Of a stretch of DNA of 64,000 nucleotides, positions 41,043-52,350 are shown one piece after another. The stretch's first letter is position 1. Each line of letters opens with the position of its first letter. The DNA is from Manihot esculenta. Its lineage: Eukaryota; Streptophyta; Magnoliopsida; Malpighiales; Euphorbiaceae. The notes under the pieces were generated by a model. It searched no databases and was not told where the DNA came from. It was given only the letters and a program-made list of their open reading frames with translations. Location: contig NC_035164.2 in the NCBI RefSeq assembly GCF_001659605.2, forward strand, positions 18,570,000 to 18,633,999. Reading direction: 5' to 3'. The position numbers were made by a program, and so were the translations under genes.

Positions 41043-42988
41043 TTATAGAACATATTTTAGTCCATTTTATCTTGATATTATTGATGATTATTTACACGAT
41101 TTCTGCTTAATTTAGTGCTCTTGACATTATTCTGCAGAAAATGGTGAAAAAGGACATTTTGGAGAAAATACCCTTAAAACTGCCTTAAATGGAGCAAAGG
41201 AGAGCAAGCGTACCAAGTTGGAATCAAGTGCAGCTAAATAAGAAAAGTTCTAAATAAGGAAAGTGGCAAAGAAGGAAAGAACATTCAGCCAAAGCAATTT
41301 GAAATTCAAATTTCAAATCTCCAAGTAGCCTTTTCCTTATTCAAGAAGCCAAGTCTCAAGTTGCCATAAATGAAGAGCCAAATAAGGAAAGTATTTTGAA
41401 ATTCAAATCTTTAAGATTCATATTCAAATTTTGAATTTCAAAATCCAGCCTATTAAGGAAGCTAAATCCAAAGATCACATGCTTGCCACCTCATGCCTTG
41501 CACATTCAAAATTCAAATTGCAAAGGAGGCTCCACCTTCCTTATTAATGCATGGGCGGCAAGGAGAATGTGAAGGCAAGTCTTGGGCACCTTGGACAGCA
41601 CCTTGAAGGCACTTGGGCAGCAAGCAAAGACCAAAGGCCCCACTCCTTGCACTTGAACACATGCCCCACGTTTTTCCCTTCTCACATGTGCATGGATGGC
41701 ACATCTTGGACCAAAGGCATTTTGGGCAGCCTTTTGAAGTCTTTTGGGCAGCCTTTTGACACATTGGGCGGCCTCTTGACACCTTGGGCAGCCTCTTCAC
41801 TAATTAGGAAGCAAGTATCATCTAGGGCAACACTTTTCAAGTATAAAAAGACACATAAGGAGCCTCCCCATGCCTTGGGAAGCCCCCTTTGGAGGCACCT
41901 ACGGGATTCACATCTCTTCTTCTACCTTTCTTCTTTTCTTTTATTTTTGATTTTTTTTTCAGCCATGAGAGGCTGAAATCTTTTATTCTAGTTGAAGATT
42001 AGGTGATGCTTTAGTTGTTTTATAGATTGGGAGATTTGATCAAACATTGTTTATCTTTTGTTATTCAATATTCATACAATCTCATGCTTAATTCCATTGT
42101 TGCTTTGTTGTTTTGATCAATATGGCCAATTGATTCTTGATTGCAAGGTAATAATATATTAGTTTGGATAATTTTTAGTCCGTAATTGCTGGAATTATTC
42201 AAACATAAGAACACTTGGTGTAAAAACCAAGGAAATTGTATGATCTAGAAACATCTCATGCGTTTGAGTAGTTAGGATTGGATCTCTCTCTTTCTTCATG
42301 CAATTAACAACTGTTTGATGCCTAAGGCCCAAGGATGTTCCTTGGCAATTTGTTAATTAGTAATTAATTAGAGGACGTTCTCTAATTGGTTTAATCATAA
42401 GGAGAGACATGGTGGTGACAAGTGTCTTCCATCTCCATAACTAATATATTGAATCAATCAAAAGAAATTAAGTGTCAATGATCAATCCCAACAACTGAAG
42501 TGGATCCAATTCTTCAACTAGAGCTTTTTTATTATTTATTTCTCTTTTATTATTTATTTCTCTTTTATTTTATTATTCGCTTATTTTAATTGCTTTCAGT
42601 AGTTTGTTAATCAAATCAATCTCAAACCCCCCATTTTACTTTTACTGCAATTTATTTTTATTCCGCTTTCAGTTTATCTCGTTTTCAGTTTTATCTCGTT
42701 TCAATTTATTTTGCTTTCAGTTTATTTTGCTTTCAGTTTTATCTCGTTTCAGTTTGTTTTGCTTTCAGTTTGTTTCGCTTTCAGTTTATTTTGCTTTCAG
42801 TTTTATCTCGTTTTAGTTTATCTCTTTTTCAGGTTATTTTTGTTTCAGTTTATTTTATTGGTCTTGATAAGGAAAATAGGTAAGTTCTCAATTCCCTGTG
42901 GATTCAATCCTTTCACCACTATCTACAGTTGTAAAATTGTTGATAACCGGAAAGGTTATTTTTGACCGGCTTCGACAACCGCGAGTCA
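41043..42988 (+). repeat. 5' LTR of H
   Basis: It is 1,946 bp. Relative to D/J/K LTRs the middle is different: instead of GCGCGC-rich repeats it has a degenerate repeat of TTGGGCAGCCTCTTGACACC type (about 41700-41800). The 3' part carries a tract of CTTTCAGTTTATTTTG units (42660-42862). Confidence 0.9.
42660..42862 (+). repeat. TTTCAGTTTATTTYG minisatellite in Athila-type LTRs
   Basis: The unit is 15-18 bp, with about a dozen degenerate copies. The equivalent tracts are at 47050-47236 (H 3' LTR) and 49445-49672 (LTR J), with different copy numbers and order. Minus-strand LTRs K and D have only one to four units. Hydrophobic open frames through it are artefacts. Confidence 0.85.
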
Positions 42989-42993
42989 AAAAT

Positions 42994-43011
42994 TGGCGCC
43001 ATTGCCGGGGA
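42994..43011 (+). promoter_or_regulatory. Primer binding site of H (tRNA-Asp type)
   Basis: TGGCGCCATTGCCGGGGA differs at one base from the tRNA-Asp complement used by Athila and Calypso relatives. It lies five bases after the LTR end. Confidence 0.88.
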
Positions 43012-43146
43012 ATTGTTTTAACTCATTTATTTTTCTTTCAGGACCTGATCTGTAACCCGAAGAACACCATATCGCAGATCTGAACAAAAAAAAAAAAGGC
43101 ACCACCGAATCTACCTCTGAAGAAGTCACCATCACAGATCTGAATC

Positions 43147-44410
43147 ATGGATGAGGTAAGTACACCTGCCACTTCTTCTCAGATTTCTGAACTGACATCT
43201 TTTATGAAAGATTTTGCCATAGGACTAGTTCAACAGGTTCAAGCATTTCAGCCAACAAGGCCATATGGGACCTATGCATATGTACGATACCTAACTGATC
43301 AATGTCCTATGCTTTATGGGAATAGTCAACCTAGACATACATTTGGAGGATTCAATGACCAACCAGTTCATGCATTTGGAGGATACTATGAACAGCCGAG
43401 ACATGATCCCTACTTTAACACATACAATCCAGATTGGGGAGACCATCCGAACTTCAGTTATGCGTGGGATAACAACTACCAGGATTACCAAGGAAATCAA
43501 GCCCAAGAAGAACCTCCAAGTTCCAACCAACACCTTGAAGAGAAGATTAGGACATTGGCGATTTCTGTGCAAACTCTCCAATAGCAGGTGGAACAATTGA
43601 CCACCTCAATGAGTGCAACCATGATAAGAAGAGAGGACGAGTTTCAAGATGATGAGACAGATGATGAAAGCTCACAAGTACAAGAACAAGCTGCTAAAGA
43701 GAATCAACCAGAATACTGTTTGTCCAAACAATCTGGTCAAACAGAACCTGTTGATAGTTTAGATATCATTGATTGTTTGAGAAAAGATATTTTTTATATG
43801 AATCAAGATGATATTATGAACAATGATCTTTGCAGGGAAAAGAGCCAGAAAGAGCCAGAAAGAGCCAGAACTGAAAGAAATTGACTGTTGCTTCCAACAG
43901 GTGGACTGCAGCCATGCGCAGAACAAGGGGGAGCCAATTGCACCTCTTCAGATCAGCCTCGCGCAGACTAAAACCACCACCTTTCGGCCGCCGAACTCCA
44001 CCACCTTTCAGCCGCCGAACCTTTCACCACAGCTTCCATCGCCTGAAACTCCTTTCAGCCTTCCAACGTAAACAGTCCATGCTCACAAGGAACAAATGGT
44101 ATTCCAAGCACCTAAACCAAAGGACCATGCAGATCAATGCCTTCCCAAACCTCCAGATAAGGTAGAATTTATTTTGCCTGAACTTAATGCCAAAGTGCAG
44201 CCACCTATGGAGAAATATCAATTTAAGTTGGAAGTGCTCAAAAATGCAAACATAAGGGCTAGAGGCACACCTCATCTGAAAGAAGAGAAGCTAATCATGT
44301 TACTTCATGAGTACATGGAGAAAATAGGATGGGCTATGACAAAATCAAAGGGAGTGCTACACTTTTTACTCAATGCAGTTGGGACCCTTTTCCCTTCCCC
44401 AATTACTTGA
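43147..44410 (+). pseudogene. Gag-like ORF of H, interrupted
   Basis: This is a homologue of the two ORFs of internal 2. The first part has QCPMLYG and DPYFNTYNPDWGDH (Athila Gag C-terminal style). A TAG at 43582-43584 replaces CAG. Near 43840-43870 a 10-bp unit AAAGAGCCAG is present three times instead of two, shifting the frame. The following frame (from about 43850) contains two copies of the GCC-box-like 13-mer translated as FRPPN and FQPPN, then a TAA at 44069-44071, and continues as the Lys-rich segment ending at 44410. No enzyme domain follows. Confidence 0.65.
43983..44019 (+). repeat. Two Tekay-style 13-mers inside H
   Basis: TTCGGCCGCCGAA (43983-43995) and TTCAGCCGCCGAA (44007-44019) are the hallmark words of the Tekay LTRs. 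The matching place in internal 2 lacks them. Capture from a Tekay LTR is the likely explanation. Confidence 0.75.
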
Positions 44411-45450
44411 GCCTTGATCAAGTGGATCGCACCATGCACACCACACCCAGGGGAGTACTCAGTTTCTTTTGCTCTTTTAATGTTTCTTATACATTGAGGA
44501 CAATGCATGAATTAGGTGTGGGGGTGCATATCTCTGAATTTGCCTCTCAGCTTTTTGCGATTTTTTCTTCTTCTTTTTCTTTCAGTTTTTTTTTGTGCAA
44601 TTTTTTTCTTTTTTCCTTTCAGTTTGCAATTTTTTTTCCTTTCAGTTTTTCTTTCAGTCTCTGCTTTCAATAACACACACAACCACAGTCTTCTTCTTTT
44701 TGTTTTGCTCTACTCAACTGATGAACTATGTTAGATGAGCTTTTCTTTTCATGACCCCATTGATGTGATGACTCTTTAAACTTATGTTGAATCAATTGCA
44801 GTGAGTTATATTCATGTTTAAGAATTGCCTTTTGAATTGAATCTTTGAGTTTGCCATGGTGAAAAATATATTGATGACACTCATTAGAGAGAATGAATTG
44901 AAAATTGTGTGAATGAACTTAATATGACTTGTTTTAGTAATTGGTGTTGATTTGCCCAAATCATTGAGAGAAAGAAAATTCAGCAAAGGCAAAGACCTCA
45001 TGAGCACAAATTCAAAACTGTTCCAATGGTTGAAAGACTATGAACAGAGCTAGTAGCCACTTGGACAGGTGACCAACTGAGTAACTGGGGGTGGGTATCA
45101 CCAATATGTACCTTCACGTCAAAAGGCTGGTGACTTTTTGAAGCAAGATCTAAGTGCAAAAGACTGAATAAAGTACTTCAAGGTAAGGGCAAGTCAATCT
45201 AAAAGCTAAAAAGAGTCTTATTTGAACAAATAATATGTGCATGTATGATCTCTCTCTTGAGTAAAACAAATCCTAGCCATGGTAAGTAAAGGGAAACAAG
45301 GAAAGAAGGTGAGTAATCTTCATGCATGTATTCTTCACTGCAATGATTCAAAATAGGTGTTTAGAGTAAGAGCTTAACTGGAAATAAGGATCAAGTAGCA
45401 AAGAAAGCTTATTTGATTATGTTTATTTGCTTGAGGACAAGCAAAAGGCT
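44411..45450 (+). other. 3' untranslated region of H
   Basis: No credible ORF is present. The sequence is T- and pyrimidine-rich at 44550-44660 and otherwise homologous to 28290-29350 and 31640-32330 in inverse orientation. Confidence 0.75.
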
Positions 45451-45465
45451 AGGTGTGGGGGTATT
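45451..45465 (+). promoter_or_regulatory. Polypurine tract of H
   Basis: AGGTGTGGGGGTATT abuts TGATAGAACA of the 3' LTR. The same sequence abuts LTRs D1 and D2. Confidence 0.75.
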
Positions 45466-47373
45466 TGATAGAACATATTTTAGTCCTTTTTATCTTGATA
45501 TTATTGATGATTATTTACACAATTTCTGCTTAATTTAGTGCTCTTGACATTATTTTGCAGAAAATGGTGAAAAAGGACATTTTAAAGAAAATACCCTAAA
45601 AACTGCCTTAAATGGATCAAAGGAGAGCAAGCCTGCCAAGTTGGAATCAAGTGAAGCTAAATAAGGAAAGTTCTAAATAAGGAAAGTGGCAAAGAAGGAA
45701 AGAACATTCAGCCAAAGCAATTTGAAATTCAAATTTTAAATCTCCAAGTAGTCTTTTCGTTATTCAAGAAGCCAAGTCTCAAGTTGCCATAAATGAAGAG
45801 CCAAATAAGGAAAGTATTTTGAAATTCAACTCTTTAAGATTCATATTCAAATTTTGAATTTCAAAATCCAACTTATTAAGGAAGCTAAATCCAAAGATCA
45901 CATGCTTGCCACCTCATGCCTTGCACATTCAAAATTCAAATTGCAAAGGAGGCTCCACCTTCCTTATTAGTGCATGGGCGGCAAGGAGAGTGTGAAGGCA
46001 AGTCTTGGGCACCTTGGACAGCGTCTTGAAAACACTTGGGCAGCAAGCAAAGACCAAAGGCCCCACTCCTTGCACTTGAACACATGCCCCACATTTTTCC
46101 CTTCTCACATGTGCATGGATGGCACATTTTGGACCAAGGGCATTTTGGGCAGCCTCTTGAAGTCTTTTGGGCAGCCTCTTGACACCTTAGGCAGCCTCTT
46201 CACTAATTAGGAAGCAAGTATCATCTAGGACAACACTTTTCAAGTATAAAAAGATACATAAGGAGCCTCCCCATGCCTTGAGAAGCCCCCTTGGAGGCAC
46301 CTACGGGATTCACATCTCTTCTTCTATCTTTCTTCTTTTCTTTTATTTTTTGATTTTTGTTTCAGCCATGAGAGGCTGAAATCTTTTATTCTAGTTGAAG
46401 ATTAGGTGATTGTTTAGTTGTTTTATGGATTGGGAGACTTGATCAAACATTGTTTATCTTTTGTTATTCAATATTCATACAATCTCATGCTTAATTCCAT
46501 TGTTGCTTTCTTGTTTTGATCAATATGGCCAATTGATTCCTGATTGCAAGGTAATAATATGTTAGTTTGGATACTTTTTAGTCCGTAATTGCTGAAATTA
46601 TTCAAACATAAGAACACTTGGTGTAAAAACCAAGGAAATTGTATGATCTAGCAACATCTCATGCGTTTGAGTAGTTAGGATTGGATCTCTCTCTTTCTTC
46701 ATGCAATTAACAATTGTTTAATGCCTAAGGCCCAAGGACGTTCCTTGACAATTTGTTAATTAGTAATTAATTAGAGGACGTTCCCTAATTGGTTTAATCA
46801 TAAGGAGAGACATGGTGGTGAGAAGTGTCTTCCATCTCCATAACTAATCTATTGAATCAATCAAAAGAAACTAAGTGTCAATGATCAATCCCAATAACTG
46901 AAATGGATCCAATTCTTAAACTAGAGCTTTCTTATTATTTATTTCTCTTTTATTTTATTATTCGCTTATTTTAATTGCTTTCAGTAGTTTGTTAATCAAA
47001 TCAATCTCAAATCCCCCATTTTACTTTTACTGCAATTTATTTTTATTCCGCTTTCAGTTTATCTCGTTTTCAGTTTTATCTCGTTTCAGTTTATTTTGCT
47101 TTCAGTTTTATCTCGTTTCAGTTTGTTTTGCTTTCAGTTTATTTTGCTTTCAGTTTGTTTTGCTTTCAGTTTATTTCGCTTTCAGTTTTATCTCGTTTCT
47201 GTTTATCTCTTTTTCAGTTTATTTTTGTTTCAGTTTATTTTATTGGTCTTGATAAGGAAAATAGGTAAGTTTTCAATTCCCTGTGGATTCGATCCTTTCA
47301 ACACTATCTACAGTTGTAAAATTGTTGATAACCGGAAAGGTTATTTTTGACCGGCTTTGACAACCGCGAGTCA
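45466..47373 (+). repeat. 3' LTR of H
   Basis: It is 1,908 bp, from TGATAGAACA to GCGAGTCA. It is close to the 5' LTR; most of the length difference lies in the AGCCTCTTGACACC and TTTCAGTTTATTTYG repeats. It ends at the junction with LTR J. Confidence 0.9.
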
Positions 47374-48634
47374 AGTGCCAATATGGAAAGTGCCAAAAAA
47401 GGAAAGTTTTCAAATAAGGAAAGTTTTCAGAAAAGGAAAGTCCTCAAATAAGGAAAGTGCAGAAGCAAAAGCAAATAAGGAAAGCTCAGTTAGAAGATTA
47501 TTTGAAATTCAAATCGCAGATCTTTCTTTCCTTATTCAAAGATGAGCACACACTGCAGCAGTCAAATCTTCCTATTTAGGTAGCAAGATTTCAAGGAGAT
47601 GCACTTGCCTCTTCCACATTCAGCATTCAAAATTCAAACGAAGGCTCCACCTAAAGAGGAAAGACTGGACATATATTTTTCTACTTCTGCACATTAATGA
47701 CTGCACGCTCTCCTTCCTCTTCTGCAATCCGCGCGCACAACCCTTCTGGAAGCATGATCCGCGCGCGTCCTTCCTCTTTTGAAGCTTGGTACGTTCCTCT
47801 TTCCTTCTGAAGCTCAAGCCACGATTCCTTCTTCTTCTGCAGTCCAAGCCGCGCGCACACCTTCCTCTTCAGTGCAAGCCGCGCGTCTCCTTCCTTCTAG
47901 AGAGTTTTGCAACGCGATTCTTTCCTTTTCAGCACTTTGGGTAGCCTCTTCACTAATTAGGAAGTAAGGATTCGATCCTTTCAACACTATCTACAGTTGT
48001 AAAATTTTTGATAATCGGAAAGGTTATTTTTGACCGGCTTTGACAATCGCGAGTCAAGTGCCAAATATGGAAAGTGCCAAAAAAGGAAAGTTTTCAGAAA
48101 AGGAAAGTCCTCAAATAAGGAAAGTGCAGAAGCAAAAGCAAATAAGGAAAGCTCAGTCAGAAGATTATTTGAAATTCAAATCGCAGATCTTTCTTTCCTT
48201 ATTCAAAGATGAGCACACACTGCAGCAGTCAAATCTTCCTATTTAGGCAGCAAGATTTCAAGGAGATGCACTTGCCTCTTCCACATTCAGCATTCAAAAT
48301 TCAAACGAAGGCTCCACCTAAAAAGGAAAGACTGGACATATATTTTTCTACTTATGCACATTAATGACTGCACGCTCTCCTTCCTCTTCTGCAATCTGCG
48401 CGCACAACCCTTCTGGAAGCATGATCAGGGCGCGTCCTTCCTCTTTTGAAGCTTGGTACGTGCCTCTTTCCTTCTGAAGCTGAAGCCACGATTCCTTCCT
48501 CTTCTACAGTCCAAGCCACGCGCACACCTTCCACTTCAGTGCAAGCCGCGCGTCTCCTTCCTTCTGGAGAGTTTTGCAACGCGATTCTTTCCTTTTCAGC
48601 ACTTTGGGTAGCCTCTTCACTAATTAGGAAGCAA
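47285..48634 (+). repeat. 683-bp tandem duplication across the H/J junction
   Basis: 47285-47967 (last 89 bases of H plus LTR J sequence) is repeated at 47968-48634. The insertion junction GAGTCAAGTGCC occurs at 47368 and again at 48051, exactly 683 bases apart. The second copy lacks about 17 bases in the AAGGAAAG-rich part. The duplication therefore happened after H inserted into J. Confidence 0.92.
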
Positions 48635-49810
48635 GTATGACCTAGGACAACACTTTCAACTATAAAAAGATACATAAGGAGCCTCCACACAACTTTTACA
48701 CTCTCACTTGGGCACACCTACGGGATTGCAATTGATTTCATCTCTTCTTCTTCCTTTCTTTATTTTTTGGTTTTTGATTCAGCCATGAGTGGCTGAAACC
48801 TTTTATTCTAGTTGAAGATTGGTTGAAACTAAAGTTGTTTTATGGATTGTGAGATCTGAACACACACTGTTTGTCTTTTGGTTATTCAATATTCATATAG
48901 TTCATGCTTGATTCTATTATTACTTTGTTGTTTTGATCAAATTGGCCATTTGATTCTTGATTGCAAGGTAATTAATTGTTAGTTTGGATAATTTTAAGTC
49001 TGTAATTGCTTGAATTGTTCAAACATAAGAACACTTGGTGTAACAACTAAGGAATTGTATGATCTAGCAAAATCTCATGTGTTTGAGTAGTTAGGATTGG
49101 ATCTCTCTCTTTCTTCATGCAATTAACAATTGTTTTGATGCCTAAGGCCCAAGGACGTTCCTTAGCAATTTGTTAATTAGTAATTAATTAGAGGACATTC
49201 CCTAATTGATTTAATCATAAGGAGAGACATGGTGGTGAGAAGCGTTTTCCATCTCCATAACTAATCTATTGAATCAATCAAAAGAACATAAGTTTCAATG
49301 ATCGATTCCAACAACTGAAGTGGATCCAATTCTTCAACTAGATCTTTCTTATTATTGATTTCTCTTTATTTTTATTATTTGCTTTACTTTACTGTTTTCA
49401 GTTTTAGATCAATTAAATCAATCTCAAACCCCCCCATTCTACTTTCAGTTTAGTTGGTTTTAGTTTGTTTTGCTTTCAGTTTTACCTCGTTTCAGTTTAT
49501 TTTGCTTTCAGTTTATTTCTCTTTCAGTTTATTTTGCTTTCCGTTTATTTCTATTTCAGTTTATTTTGCTTTCAGTTTGTTTTGCTTTCAGTTTATTTTG
49601 CTTTCAGTTTATTTCGCTTTCCGTTTATCTCGTTTCAGTTTATTTCTCTTTCAGTTTATTTTTGTTTCAGTTAATTCTTTTGATCTTGATAAGAAAAATA
49701 GGTAAGTTCTCAATTCCCTATGGATTCGATCCTTTCACCACTATCTACAGTTGTAAAATTGTTAATAACCAGAAAGGTTATTTTTTACCGGCTTCGACAA
49801 CCGCGAGTCA

Positions 49811-49906
49811 ACTGTGCGCTCAAATTTTTTTTTTTTTGGATCTTAAGGCAGAGTGTCCTTGAGTGTAGATCTGGTCATGAAAGAAAAACAGATTAGTTAA
49901 ATCAAT
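49811..49906 (-). pseudogene. First Gag codons of internal 2 (K unit)
   Basis: From the ATG at 49878 the minus strand reads MTRSTLKDTLP and then TAA, followed by an A-run where internal 1 continues with [10 protein letters not shown]. This is the true Gag start of the element that contains ORF 40139-40858. It was separated by J and damaged by a stop and a homopolymer. Confidence 0.6.
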
Positions 49907-49924
49907 TCCCTGGCAACGGCGCCA
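49907..49924 (-). promoter_or_regulatory. Primer binding site of internal 2 (tRNA-Asp type)
   Basis: The minus strand reads TGGCGCCGTTGCCAGGGA, five bases from LTR K. Confidence 0.85.
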
Positions 49925-49929
49925 ATTTT

Positions 49930-51542
49930 TGACTCACGGTTGTCGAAACCGGTCAAAAATAACCTTTTTGATTATCAATAATATTACTACTGTAAATAGT
50001 GGTAAAGGATCGAATCCATAGAGAATTAAAAACTTGCCTATCTTTCTTAACAAGACCAAAAGAATTAACTGAAAGCAAAAACTGAAAGCAAAATAAACTG
50101 AAACGAGATAAAATTGAAACCAAATAAACTGAAAGTAAAAAGGAGATTGATTCAAGAGATCTAAAATTGAAAGCAATAAAAGAAGGCGAATAATTAAAAT
50201 AAAAGAAAATCAATAATAAGAAAGCTCTAGTTGAAGAATTGGATCCACTTCAGTTGTTAGGATTGATCATGGAAACTTATGTTGTTTTGATTGATTCAAT
50301 ATATTAGTTATGGAGATGGAAAACGCTTCTCACCACCATGTCTCTCTTTAATCATAAACCAATTAGGGAACGTCCTCTAATTAATTACTAATCAACTAAT
50401 TGCCAAGGAACGTCCTTGGGCCTTAGGCATCAAAACAATTGTTAATTGCATGAAGAGATAGAGAGATCCAATCCTAGCTCCTCAAACGCATGAGATGTTG
50501 CTAGATCATATAATTTCCTTAGTTTTTACACCAAATGTTCTTATGTTTAAACAATCCAAGCAATTACGAACTTAAAATTATTCAAACTAACAATATATTA
50601 CCTTGCAATCAAGAATCAAGTGGCCAATTTGATTAAAACAACAAAGTAATAATAGATTCAAGCATCAAATTGTATGAATATTAAACAAACCAAAGTCAAA
50701 CAGTTTATGTTCAGATCTCACAATCCATAAAACAACTTTAGTTTCAACCAATCTTCAACTAGAATAAAAGGTTTCAGCCACTCATGGCTGAAACAAAAAC
50801 CAAAAATAAAGAAAGGAAGAAGAAGAGATGGTGTCACTTGCAATTTCGTAGGTGTGTCCAAGGGGGAGTAGAAAAAGCATGGGGAGGCTCCTTATGTGTC
50901 TTTTTATAGTTGAAAGTGTTGTCTTAGGTCCTTACTTGCTGCCCAAGTTATGTATGAAAAGGAAAGAATCGCGTTGCAAATTATTTAGAAGGAAAGAAGC
51001 GCGCTGAATGCACTGCAGAAGGAAGGAGACATGCGGCAAGCTCTTCAAAGGGAAAGTGAGGCGCGCGCGGATGCTCTGCAGAAGAGGAAAGATATCTGTC
51101 CAATCTTTCCTTTTTAGGTGGAGCCTTCGTTTGAATTTTGAATGCTGAATGCTAAAGAGGCAAGTGCGTCTTCTTAAAATCTTGTTGCCTAAATAGGAAG
51201 ATATGACCGCTGCAGTGTGTGCACATCATTGAATAAGGAAAGAAAGATCTGCAATTTGAATTTCAAATAATCTTCTGACTGAGCTTTCCTTATTTGCTTT
51301 TGCTTCTGCACTTTTCCTATTTGAAAACTTTCTTTTTCTGAAAACTTTCCTTATTTGAAAACTTTCCTTTTTTGGCACTTTCCATATTTGACACTTTTTG
51401 GCAGTTTTAAGAGCATTTTCTCAAGGTTGTCTCTTTACACTTTATATCTGCAAAACATGATTAAAACAATATAATTAAGCAGAAAAGATGCAAATAAACA
51501 TCAAGAACATAATGATAAAATGGACTAAAATATACTCTATCA
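49930..51542 (-). repeat. LTR K, 5' LTR of the Athila-type array
   Basis: This is a 1,613-bp minus-strand LTR, from TGATAGAGTA at 51542 to GTGAGTCA at 49930. It has a GCGCGC-rich degenerate repeat (about 50995-51075). Its right flank is the reverse transcriptase fragment L, so the array, or a precursor, inserted into an older Athila element. Confidence 0.88.
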
Positions 51543-52350
51543 AGAATCATCTAGATTAAGGACATAAAGGCCATTATAAGGCCATCATAAAGTTATGTTA
51601 TATATGTTATTGGAGAAATCTTTTATGAATCTTCTGTAGAATCCTACATGGCCAAGGAAAGAGCAGATCTCTCTAACATTTGTGGGATAAAGCAGATTTT
51701 TCCACTTCAATTCCTTTAGCTGAAACAACATGCCCTAAGACCATACCTTGGTTAACCATGAAGTGGCATTTCTCATAATTAAGTACAAGATTTGATTCAA
51801 GGCATCTTTGTAGGATCTTTTCCACATTGGCAAGGTATTCTTCAAAGGAGTTACCGTACACTGTGAAGTCATCCATGAAGACTTCAATGATTTTCCCCAC
51901 ATAATATGAGAATATGCTCATCATACAGCGTTGGAAGGTAGTAGGAGCATTACAGAGCCCAAATGGCATTCTTCTAAATGCAAAAGTGCCAAAAGGACAA
52001 GTGAAGGTGGTCTTCTCTTGGTCTTCTGGAGCTACTAGAATTTGATAAAAACCTGAAAAACCATTAAGACAATAATAGTGGGACTTACCTGCGAGCCTTT
52101 CCAGCATCTGATCAATGAAAGGTAGGGGGAAGTGATCTTTCCTTATGGCCGCATTTAGCTTCCTCTAGTCCATGCATACTCTCCACCCATTCTGAACTCT
52201 AGTCGGAACAAGTTCTCCTTCAGTGTTTGGCACAATGGTGATCCCAGTTTTCTTTGGGACTGCATGCACAAGACTTACCCATTTGCTATCAAAGATTGGG
52301 TAGATGATTCCTGCGTCCAGAAGCTTGACTATCTCCTTTTTCACTACTTC
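51543..52350 (-). pseudogene. Athila-type reverse transcriptase fragment (element L)
   Basis: On the minus strand the frame runs from about 52350 with VPKKTGIT, a template-binding segment, and a TAG at 52165-52167 where DYRKLN is expected. It continues through TTFTCPFGTFAFRRMPFGLCNAP and the catalytic FMDDF (51865-51879) to the GHVVSAKGIEV connection, stops at 51673, and remnants of FYRRFIKDFS follow. The YxDD-box variant FMDDF and the wording around it are typical of Athila/Tat. Both ends are cut, by LTR F on the right and LTR K on the left. Confidence 0.88.

Larger units (their letters stand above)
41043..47373 (+). mobile_element. Element H: pol-less Athila-type retrotransposon
   Basis: It consists of a 5' LTR (41043-42988), internal region (42989-45465) and 3' LTR (45466-47373), inserted in LTR J. 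The flanking repeat is short: AAGT on the left (41039-41042), and AAGT on the right only if the LTR's last A is shared. The first bases of the 5' LTR are TTATAG where the 3' LTR has TGATAG. Only a Gag-like region is coded; protease, reverse transcriptase and integrase are absent. This indicates a non-autonomous family. Confidence 0.87.
40893..49810 (+). mobile_element. Solo LTR J (Athila type) with element H nested inside
   Basis: It starts TGATAGAGCATATTTTAG and ends GCGAGTCA, on the plus strand, opposite to its host array. Perfect ACTGT repeats flank it. The LTR is split after 150 bases by H (41043-47373) and contains a 683-bp tandem duplication. No internal region of its own remains, so it is a solo LTR, probably left by LTR-LTR recombination. 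It has the GCGCGC-rich repeat of D and K rather than the H version. Confidence 0.83.
26672..51542 (-). mobile_element. Athila-type three-LTR array (minus strand)
   Basis: In minus orientation the order is LTR K (49930-51542), internal 2 (in three pieces: 49811-49929, 39257-40892, 31628-32331), LTR D2 (29994-31627), internal 1 (28281-29993), LTR D1 (26672-28280). LTRs run TGATAGAGCATATTTTAG to GCGAGTCA. The primer sites match plant tRNA-Asp, as in Athila, Calypso and relatives. Internal 2 is interrupted by E and by J (with H inside). The outer flanks TAAGT (26667) and AGAAT (51543) do not match, so there is no target duplication. The two internal regions are of different types, so the array is a mosaic rather than a simple duplication. 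Confidence 0.82.

Noticed and set aside
42604..49862. Hydrophobic frames rich in Phe, Ser and Leu that could look like membrane proteins
   Set aside because: They read the TTTCAGTTTATTTYG minisatellite of Athila LTRs and vary with its copy number.
39257..51542. Host gene between the elements
   Set aside because: Every segment could be matched to an LTR, leader, Gag-like or untranslated part of a retrotransposon elsewhere in the window.
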